From contig NC_087067.1 of the NCBI RefSeq assembly GCF_963678635.1, positions 31,224,401 through 31,288,400 of the forward strand: a DNA stretch of 64,000 bases, read 5' to 3'. Within the stretch, counting starts at the first letter, position 1, and each line of letters opens with the position of its first letter. The notes beneath the pieces were generated by a model. That model had not been told where the DNA came from and did not search any database. It was given only the letters and a program-made list of their open reading frames with translations. The DNA is from Symsagittifera roscoffensis (Eukaryota; Xenacoelomorpha; Acoela; Convolutidae). The translations under genes and the position numbers were made by a program. Below, in pieces: positions 59,601 through 64,000 of the stretch.

Positions 59601-60033
59601 CTTTCTAAACTTGAGACAGTTTCAAATTTCTTCGGCTAAACAAGTTGTTTGTGAGCCAAAACTGCATTTAGAAATAATAATTAGTCTCAGCATGTTACTG
59701 AAAAACCAGAACTACAGCGCTGGACTATAGCACAAAAATAGTCATGGCAAATTGATTAAAAAAAGCCCAGACAATTTTCTTCACAAAGAACTGCCAACTG
59801 GGTGGGGTTACATTTTGGTCCGAGACAACCATCCATGCGTATCATTCCTTCCTTAGGTTTAGTGTGTCAGTCTTTTTAGCTCATATCTCTTTCATTTGTA
59901 GTAACTCCAATTTGTGCGTCATTTTTAACCCTGGTTAATTTTTCAGGTCAACGACAAGCCATTGAGTGCTCAGAATCCAGTTCTAGCTGGTGACAAGAAC
60001 CAAGTGCACAAAACAGAAGTGACCAGAATGTAG
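32352..60033 (+). CDS. patched domain-containing (PTCHD/PTR-type) membrane protein, 18 exons, 985 aa
   Basis: Eighteen exons with GT-AG borders join in phase without a stop: 32352-32680, 33003-33140, 33487-33622, 33873-34051, 41698-41830, 42274-42483, 42751-42874, 44810-44982, 45062-45313, 45695-45872, 47413-47592, 49182-49294, 49843-49998, 50292-50417, 51205-51349, 51716-51837, 52246-52422, 59947-60033. An in-frame TGA at 32325 precedes the start. Layout: hydrophilic N-terminus, TM1, first luminal/extracellular domain (NVLT, GICY), TM2-6 forming the sterol-sensing region, a cytoplasmic loop with CCCC, TM7, second extracellular domain, TM8-12, Gly/Glu-rich tail. GIGVDDMFV (TM4) and IGLAVDYAAHI (TM10) hold the paired acidic residues typical of RND proteins, which in the family support cation-coupled lipid or sterol movement. 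Length fits the PTCHD3-like group (about 900 aa). Exact orthologue and substrate unknown. Introns 4 and 17 are swollen by transposons. Confidence 0.95.
33003..33140 (+). CDS. patched gene exon 2: TM1
   Basis: Completes Lys and continues VGVFNGKHPW, then a hydrophobic helix (AAILIGLAFFLLPLPGYYFW) and LWVPQDS. The acceptor CCGTTTAG has a short pyrimidine tract, but the alternative AG upstream would bring in a stop. Donor GTGTGT, phase 2. Confidence 0.9.
33487..33622 (+). CDS. patched gene exon 3: first extracellular domain
   Basis: Encodes RAIDDRDASSVWFPALLR and the family motif NVLTADIM, ending LDQNIK in phase 0. Acceptor TTTGTAG. Confidence 0.92.
33873..34051 (+). CDS. patched gene exon 4: first extracellular domain
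   Basis: Encodes AVSVSINSSLDETYSGICY, KAGPYCLQASFLAAWNWD and an Asn-rich end; GICY and SFLAAWNW are typical of the family. Donor GTCAGT, phase 2. The following intron is 7.6 kb and mostly a decayed Gypsy element. Confidence 0.93.
34735..35770. repeat. cluster of CATACAATTTCCATATATGG palindromes
   Basis: The near-perfect palindrome around TTTCCATATATGGAAA, flanked by CTAGTCATACAA and its inverse, occurs at about 34880-34915 and 35050-35090, with half-copies near 34680, 34737, 35635 and 35735. The sequence CATCCCGGG is found just left (34670) and just right (35773) of the cluster and may mark insertion borders. Confidence 0.75.
35783..36256. mobile_element. foldback element, arms about 220 nt
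   Basis: The left arm (35783-36000) and right arm (36034-36256) are inverse copies: ATTGCGGGTTAC / GTAACCCGCAAT at the outside, GGCCTGGATTTATTTTCTTT / AAGAAAATAAATCCAGGCC inside. A 33-nt loop with GGCGTCCCTCATGCTTGAAG separates them; that loop recurs inverted at about 36420-36450. No coding capacity. Confidence 0.88.
36508..37210. mobile_element. pogo/Tc1-like foldback, copy 4, in patched intron 4
   Basis: The right end AAATCAGCACTG is followed by TA; the left end CACAGTGCATAAGC is degraded. Arms contain CAAATTGGGTTAAAATTAGA and its inverse, as in copy 1. It lies within the Gypsy interval, so it inserted later. Confidence 0.82.
39070..39190 (-). pseudogene. Gypsy RNase H fragment
   Basis: The most legible part of the element: a Glu and an Asp at the positions of the RNase H catalytic residues, in TIEIE and ITDH, with two internal stops. 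Confidence 0.75.
41698..41830 (+). CDS. patched gene exon 5: first extracellular domain
   Basis: Encodes LETNQPMSLDNLLGALDG and ASAMTMTYYVATVDL, matching the 'A.A....Y' stretch that ends this domain in the family. Acceptor ATTTCAG; donor GTACGA, phase 0. Confidence 0.92.
42274..42483 (+). CDS. patched gene exon 6: end of domain 1 and TM2
   Basis: Encodes PYVKDWESKFLDVCE, a soluble segment, DDVPFLFAGYALVILFLF (TM2, start of the sterol-sensing region) and GKFNCKDQK. Acceptor TTTGTAG; donor GTAACA, phase 0. Confidence 0.93.
42751..42874 (+). CDS. patched gene exon 7: TM3 and first half of TM4
   Basis: Encodes VYLAMTGILCVVLSISISFS (TM3) and GPIHSVLPFLLLG. Phase 1 donor GTAACA; the split Gly begins the GIGVDD motif completed by exon 8. 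Confidence 0.93.
43083..43244. repeat. ACAGATTTCGTCC inverted-repeat cluster, intron 7
   Basis: Three + copies of CAGATTTYGTC (about 43084-43155) face three inverse copies, GACGAAATCTGT or similar (about 43173-43244), giving a hairpin-like arrangement. No coding capacity. Confidence 0.75.
43351..44121. repeat. dispersed repeat family GAACGTAG...TTGGCTATG, intron 7 copies
   Basis: Two units (about 43351-43657 and 43676-44022) and a 3' fragment (about 44081-44121). The unit starts near TGAACTTCGTGAGTGCTC and passes through TTTTCGCGGTTTGACTTG and GACTTCTAGTTTCGAAAGTG. It ends CTCTTTTCCAACTGTCTGTT then GGCTATG. Further copies fill intron 17. Confidence 0.75.
44810..44982 (+). CDS. patched gene exon 8: TM4-TM5
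   Basis: Completes GIGVDDMFVFVSAWENL, with the conserved acidic pair of TM4, then a cytoplasmic loop and HAGVSILITSLTDFLAFLIG (TM5). Acceptor TTGTTCAG; donor GTATGT, phase 0. Confidence 0.95.
45062..45313 (+). CDS. patched gene exon 9: TM6 and central cytoplasmic loop
   Basis: Encodes IIPALRSFCVFAAMGILG, the rest of TM6, VYDQRRVDNGRNACCCCV and a loop ending FLPIK. Four consecutive Cys just after TM6 are a possible acylation site (inference). Donor GTGAGC, phase 0. Confidence 0.94.
45695..45872 (+). CDS. patched gene exon 10: TM7 and start of second extracellular domain
   Basis: Encodes IIVVLVTVGLLGAGIAGV (TM7), then EQDFDPNWFIPEGNYLYDYL and YFPGDGDDAYVFFG, a strong family match. Donor GTTAGT, phase 1. 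Confidence 0.94.
45900..46185. mobile_element. possible decayed hAT-like MITE, intron 10
   Basis: Begins with a G-rich run (about 45932) and ends GAAAACCCTAGATCTGCGCC, resembling the family right end. Internal similarity to the intact copy is weak. Confidence 0.4.
46186..47412. other. remainder of intron 10
   Basis: AT-rich, no coding signal. Contains the (AC)12 microsatellite at 47241-47264. Confidence 0.5.
47241..47264. repeat. (AC)12 microsatellite
   Basis: Twelve uninterrupted AC units. Confidence 0.97.
47413..47592 (+). CDS. patched gene exon 11: second extracellular domain
   Basis: Encodes GDIDYYDNYGTLLGLPDRLR, then DNSPDFYLTAFDSWITSY and NITTRQDATT. Phase 1 donor (A then GTATTT), chosen because it is the only in-frame GT before the reading frame leaves the family pattern. 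Confidence 0.85.
47637..48249. mobile_element. foldback with ends GGTAGATGTAAATAAGATGC, intron 11
   Basis: The left arm (47637-47738; GATCGCGGGTTACCGCAATG, AAATTTGGGAGCTTTTCGG) recurs inverted at 48148-48249 (CCGAAAAGCTCCCAAATTT, GATAACCCGCGG). The right arm lies inside the span of the pogo-like copy that starts at 48058, so the two elements interlock. Confidence 0.8.
48058..48792. mobile_element. pogo/Tc1-like foldback, copy 5, decayed
   Basis: The left end CAGTGCTGACTTAAATTATC is preceded by TA. The right end is degraded (AGGATACTTTAAATCATAC). The right arm has GAAAATTGCACC-like phrases of the family; much of the left arm is replaced by other sequence. Confidence 0.65.
49182..49294 (+). 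CDS. patched gene exon 12: second extracellular domain
   Basis: Acceptor GTGTTTCAG at 49173-49181 gives phase 1 entry (Lys), then LPNNQPNFVYLLKYYLAND and FNAAQDDIT, followed by donor GTTAGT. The frame stays open upstream to an in-frame TAA at 49127, but the four other AG sites in between (49147, 49149, 49155, 49159) do not fit the phase of exon 11, so this acceptor is preferred. The start is the least certain splice site of the gene. Confidence 0.8.
49843..49998 (+). CDS. patched gene exon 13: end of second extracellular domain
   Basis: Encodes SSRMYLVFSKMPNSAKRIDA and ends SDAFLVWEGDK. 'DIT|SSRM' across the junction is the family signature before TM8. Donor GTCAGT, phase 0. Confidence 0.93.
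50292..50417 (+). CDS. patched gene exon 14: TM8-TM9
   Basis: Encodes VIYLELFRNIGMAFIVVF followed by a continuous hydrophobic stretch (VCMLLIANIAIVVMVLSC). Acceptor TGTGTAG; donor GTTAGT, phase 0. Confidence 0.93.
50786..51115. mobile_element. partial hAT-like MITE, intron 14
   Basis: Contains AAGGCGCCCTGGGCGCC, CAATTCGGTCGACCTAAA and ends GAGAAAATCCTAGATTTG, which lacks the final CCGCCCCTG. Frames called on both strands are by-products. Confidence 0.7.
51205..51349 (+). CDS. patched gene exon 15: TM9-TM10
   Basis: Encodes VDVIGLIHFWGVTINTVS and NLILAIGLAVDYAAHIGHAF, the family signature around the TM10 acidic residue. Donor GTGAGT, phase 1. Confidence 0.95.
51531..51640. repeat. 30-bp tandem repeat, intron 15
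   Basis: The unit TTTCATCGGAGAAGAAATAG plus about 10 nt is repeated twice, with a third degenerate copy. It creates a misleading Arg-rich frame at 51480-51686. Confidence 0.85.
51716..51837 (+). CDS. patched gene exon 16: TM11
   Basis: Encodes TRTRTALTEIGPAVFSGGFS and TFLAFAPLAISTSFVFETFF, matching 'A....G..v..GG.sT'. Acceptor GTGCGTAG; donor GTAATC, phase 0. Confidence 0.94.
51895..51980. repeat. short hairpin, intron 16
   Basis: TATGAGGTTGTAATAGGGTT (from 51895) is matched inversely by AACCTAATTACAACCTCATA (to 51980), an imperfect stem of about 30 bp with a 25-nt loop. Confidence 0.85.
52089..52233. mobile_element. small TIR element directly before exon 17
   Basis: GATCTCTATAACTATATCCC near 52090 is matched inversely by GGGATATAGTTAAAGAGACC ending at 52232. 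Between the ends the phrase ATTCGYTACTAGGTA occurs twice (about 52132 and 52190). The element stops only 12 bases before exon 17. Confidence 0.8.
52246..52422 (+). CDS. patched gene exon 17: TM12 and start of C-terminal tail
   Basis: Encodes IFFLVCVLGLYHGLIYLPVM then MSWLGPAPYSSAH and a Gly/Glu/Arg-rich tail. Donor GTAAAG at 52423, phase 0. A second donor at 52459 would add 12 codons in the same phase; reading on without splicing gives a stop at 52503. Confidence 0.9.
53079..53168 (+). CDS. candidate alternative last exon of the patched gene
   Basis: A good acceptor (TGCTCTCTCAG) precedes a phase 0 frame beginning VSAAQNITTPGPV and ending at TGA 53166 after 29 codons. The SAAQN stretch loosely resembles SAQNP in exon 18. 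It directly abuts a copy of the dispersed repeat family. Speculative without transcript data. Confidence 0.3.
   Translation, partial: VSAAQNITTPGPVCITAQMDFVLAFIQSR
53163..57095. repeat. dispersed repeat family GAACGTAG...TTGGCTATG, intron 17 copies
   Basis: Diverged units at about 53163-53690, 54009-54435, 54863-55315, 55711-55995 and a partial one at about 56640-57095. Starts share GAACGTAG followed by ACTCTTATATA. Ends share GTTCATTGACTCTTTTTC and TGTCTGTTGGCTATG. No coding capacity; all copies lie in the same orientation. Confidence 0.75.
56322..56558. repeat. ATACAAAACAGTCC inverted-repeat cluster, intron 17
   Basis: Copies of ATACAAAACAGTCC (about 56322, 56390, 56400) face inverse copies GGACTGTTTTGTAT (about 56466, 56515, 56543). 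Confidence 0.8.
57243..57490. mobile_element. right half of a hAT-like MITE, intron 17
   Basis: Contains AAAGTTAGCATATTTTGGCG, CCAAAGGCGCCTTTAG and ends TAAATCCGCCCCTG at 57490. The left terminus is missing. Confidence 0.75.
57525..58470. repeat. dispersed CTCTGATA repeat family, third copy
   Basis: TATCAGAGCAAAGCCTTGAT (about 57627), TATATCAGGGCAAAGCCTTA (about 57855) and TTTCGATCGCCGAAAACTGA (about 58275) match, mostly inverted, the copies near 21090-21480 and 27263. Confidence 0.55.
58471..59946. other. last part of intron 17
   Basis: Mostly AT-rich. A GC-richer stretch near 58940-59060 (AAGGGCCCAGATCTAGGCCC) stays open for about 36 codons in one frame, but no splice site fits phase 0, so it is not called an exon. 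Confidence 0.4.
59947..60033 (+). CDS. patched gene exon 18: C-terminus and stop
   Basis: Acceptor TTTTTCAG, phase 0. Encodes VNDKPLSAQNPVLAGDKNQ and ends HKTEVTRM, stop TAG at 60031. The last residues T-R-M could form a weak class I PDZ ligand (inference). No AATAAA signal was seen within 400 nt downstream. Confidence 0.85.
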   Translation, partial: VNDKPLSAQNPVLAGDKNQVHKTEVTRM

Positions 60034-60687
60034 AATGGAACAAACAACAACAACACAACAATAACACCTGTCACTAAACACTGTGAAATGTTACGATTGG
60101 ACCTAGTCGCGGTCTTGATCTTGATCAATCTCAAATTTTATAGCTTTCGACGCTGAAATTTCGAAGCAATTCTACTTCTTAGCAAATGTAGCAAAACCCA
60201 TATTGATAAAATCTCCGCAATTTTCAGTGACTATCAGCTAAATTTTTTCATCCGAATCTTAATTTAGCTTCAAGTACGAATGCAAATTCTTACATTTTCC
60301 AAATGCTTGAAGGCAAAAAAAATATATATTTATTCTTGTATGTTTTTGCACTGGAGTTTTTCTAAATATGGGCTAACTGAATTATTTTTCTATTCGTTCA
60401 TGAATTGTATGTTATCTTCTAACACACCCCTTTGTAAACATGTAAAGAATATAGCTTTCTGAGTAAAAAAAAAGTTAATTTCCTATAAAATTGTTTTGGA
60501 CTAGAAACTGAATGAAACTATGCTGCAAAAGAGAAGTTTTTCCACTCCAAGAAAAAGTACTCAGAAATACCAATGAAAAGTTTCGATTTGCCCTTATGTT
60601 GGGCCTCTGCCACAAAACTTTGTGCAAACTCAGAAACAGAAGAATAATCATATGCCCGAGTCGATATTTTTCACCTAATTTGATGCA
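60034..60687. other. 3' flank of the patched gene
   Basis: Should include the 3' untranslated region. Starts with an ACAACA-rich stretch. No coding signal. Confidence 0.45.
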
Positions 60688-61109
60688 AGATTTGAGCGGT
60701 TTGAGCGGTTTTTTAGACAATTGCGCTCAGAATCTTGTTTCATTTGAGCGGTTTAAGCAAATTTTGAACGGTTTATCTAAAAAAAACCGCTCAAAAACCG
60801 CGCAAGATTTGAACGGATTTGAGCGGTTTATCTAAAAAAAAACGCTCAAAAACCGCTCAAATCTTGCGCGGTTTTTGACGGTTTTTTTTTAGATAAACCG
60901 CTCAAAAACCGTTCAAATCTTGCGCGGTTTTTGAGTGTTTTTTTTTAGATAAACCGTTCAAAACCGCTCAAACCGCTCATTTTGAAGCAAGAATTTGAGC
61001 GCAATCGTCTAAAAAAACCGCTCAAACCGCTCATTTTGAAGCAAGAATTTGAGCGCAATCGTCTAAAAAAACCGCTCAAACCGCTCATTTTGAAGCAAGA
61101 TTTTGAGCG
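60688..61109. repeat. GAGCGGTTT-type minisatellite array
   Basis: Units such as AAAAACCGCTCAAA and its inverse alternate with AGATAAACCG and GATTTGAGCGG. The last part is a regular tandem with a period of about 60 nt, AACCGCTCATTTTGAAGCAA plus GAATTTGAGCGCAATCGTC, repeated about 2.5 times (60962-61109). Related to 7190-7650. Confidence 0.9.
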
Positions 61110-64000
61110 CACATACGTACATACATAGATATATACAAAGATACATACATCTATACACACATACATACATACATACATACATACATACATACATACATAC
61201 ATACATACATACATACATACATACATACATACATACATACATACATACATACATACATACATACATACATACATACATACATACATACATACATACATAC
61301 ATACATACATACATACATACATACATACATACATACATACATACATACATACATACATACATACATACATACATACATACATACATACATACATACATAC
61401 ATACATACATACATACATACATACATACATACATACATACATACATACATACATACATACATACATACATACATACATACATACATACATACATACATAC
61501 ATACATACATACATACATACATACATACATACATACATACATACATACATACATACATACATACATACATACATACATACATACATACATACATACATAC
61601 ATACATACATACATACATACATACATACATACATACATACATACATACATACATACATACATACATACATACATACATACATACATACATACATACATAC
61701 ATACATACATACATACATACATACATACATACATACATACATACATACATACATACATACATACATACATACATACATACATACATACATACATACATAC
61801 ATACATACATACATACATACATACATACATACATACATACATACATACATACATACATACATACATACATACATACATACATACATACATACATACATAC
61901 ATACATACATACATACATACATACATACATACATACATACATACATACATACATACATACATACATACATACATACATACATACATACATACATACATAC
62001 ATACATACATACATACATACATACATACATACATACATACATACATACATACATACATACATACATACATACATACATACATACATACATACATACATAC
62101 ATACATACATACATACATACATACATACATACATACATACATACATACATACATACATACATACATACATACATACATACATACATACATACATACATAC
62201 ATACATACATACATACATACATACATACATACATACATACATACATACATACATACATACATACATACATACATACATACATACATACATACATACATAC
62301 ATACATACATACATACATACATACATACATACATACATACATACATACATACATACATACATACATACATACATACATACATACATACATACATACATAC
62401 ATACATACATACATACATACATACATACATACATACATACATACATACATACATACATACATACATACATACATACATACATACATACATACATACATAC
62501 ATACATACATACATACATACATACATACATACATACATACATACATACATACATACATACATACATACATACATACATACATACATACATACATACATAC
62601 ATACATACATACATACATACATACATACATACATACATACATACATACATACATACATACATACATACATACATACATACATACATACATACATACATAC
62701 ATACATACATACATACATACATACATACATACATACATACATACATACATACATACATACATACATACATACATACATACATACATACATACATACATAC
62801 ATACATACATACATACATACATACATACATACATACATACATACATACATACATACATACATACATACATACATACATACATACATACATACATACATAC
62901 ATACATACATACATACATACATACATACATACATACATACATACATACATACATACATACATACATACATACATACATACATACATACATACATACATAC
63001 ATACATACATACATACATACATACATACATACATACATACATACATACATACATACATACATACATACATACATACATACATACATACATACATACATAC
63101 ATACATACATACATACATACATACATACATACATACATACATACATACATACATACATACATACATACATACATACATACATACATACATACATACATAC
63201 ATACATACATACATACATACATACATACATACATACATACATACATACATACATACATACATACATACATACATACATACATACATACATACATACATAC
63301 ATACATACATACATACATACATACATACATACATACATACATACATACATACATACATACATACATACATACATACATACATACATACATACATACATAC
63401 ATACATACATACATACATACATACATACATACATACATACATACATACATACATACATACATACATACATACATACATACATACATACATACATACATAC
63501 ATACATACATACATACATACATACATACATACATACATACATACATACATACATACATACATACATACATACATACATACATACATACATACATACATAC
63601 ATACATACATACATACATACATACATACATACATACATACATACATACATACATACATACATACATACATACATACATACATACATACATACATACATAC
63701 ATACATACATACATACATACATACATACATACATACATACATACATACATACATACATACATACATACATACATACATACATACATACATACATACATAC
63801 ATACATACATACATACATACATACATACATACATACATACATACATACATACATACATACATACATACATACATACATACATACATACATACATACATAC
63901 ATACATACATACATACATACATACATACATACATACATACATACATACATACATACATACATACATACATACATACATACATACATACATACATACATAC
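61110..64000. repeat. (ACAT)n tetranucleotide array, at least 2.84 kb
   Basis: After about 50 nt of impure ACATACAT-like sequence, the array is perfect from about 61159 to the window edge, more than 700 units without one error. Because the period is 4, every - strand frame is open and reads Met-Tyr-Val-Cys repeats; these are not genes. The array continues past the right edge. Confidence 0.98.

Noticed and set aside
60945-63998. Open frames of about 950-1017 codons on the - strand encoding Met-Tyr-Val-Cys repeats
   Set aside because: They are produced by the perfect (ACAT)n array, which is open in every frame because the period is four and no unit contains a stop.
1-64000. Bacterial-type features (operons, CRISPR arrays, defence or toxin systems) and tRNA or rRNA genes
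   Set aside because: The window has spliced genes and eukaryotic repeats throughout. I saw no spacer-repeat array, no clover-leaf with box A and box B, and no rRNA-like segment; tRNAscan and Rfam searches would be the decisive check.

Overview
This is animal (metazoan) genomic DNA: AT-rich, with long introns, canonical GT-AG splice sites, exons clearly richer in GC than their surroundings, and dense transposable elements. Two host genes can be reconstructed. A patched-domain (PTCHD/PTR-type, RND-fold) membrane protein lies on the + strand at 32352-60033. Its 18 exons join in phase into an open frame of 985 codons with 12 membrane segments and a sterol-sensing region. The 5' half of a divergent 14-3-3 gene lies on the - strand at 16245-17669. 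Three exons can be placed; the 3' exons are not visible and would lie beyond the left edge if the gene is intact. The species cannot be named from the sequence; an invertebrate is the most economical guess.

Layout. 1-2673 (perhaps to about 3170) is a decayed non-LTR retrotransposon (endonuclease plus reverse transcriptase), interrupted by a frameshift, a stop codon and a (TA)n expansion. 5697-6571 is a non-autonomous element with terminal inverted repeats, a direct target duplication, TAATCGATTA-rich arms and a G-rich core. About 7190-7650 holds GAGCGG-type repeats, and 10211-10568 a foldback. 13881-14373 is a second, badly decayed reverse-transcriptase fragment on the - strand. The 14-3-3 gene follows. 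18964-20472 is another TAATCGATTA-rich element with an internal duplication and a nested hAT-like MITE flanked by an exact 8-bp target duplication (19717-20132). 24118-29612 carries three copies of a TA-flanked foldback family whose ends are CAGTGCTGATTTAAATTATC.

The patched gene is inflated by mobile DNA. Intron 4 (7.6 kb) is largely a decayed Ty3/Gypsy retrotransposon (- strand, with recognisable protease and RNase H) into which foldback elements have inserted. Introns 7 and 17 hold many copies of a dispersed repeat running from GAACGTAG to TTGGCTATG. Intron 16 ends with a small inverted-repeat element directly before the exon 17 acceptor. After the gene comes a GAGCGGTTT-type minisatellite, which passes directly into a perfect (ACAT)n array of at least 2.84 kb that runs off the right edge.

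The two host genes have no evident functional link. I found no operon, CRISPR, defence or other novel enzymatic system. The unusual content is the repeat families, the way they sit inside the patched gene, candidate alternative C-terminal exons in that gene, and the insertion-bearing 14-3-3 paralogue.
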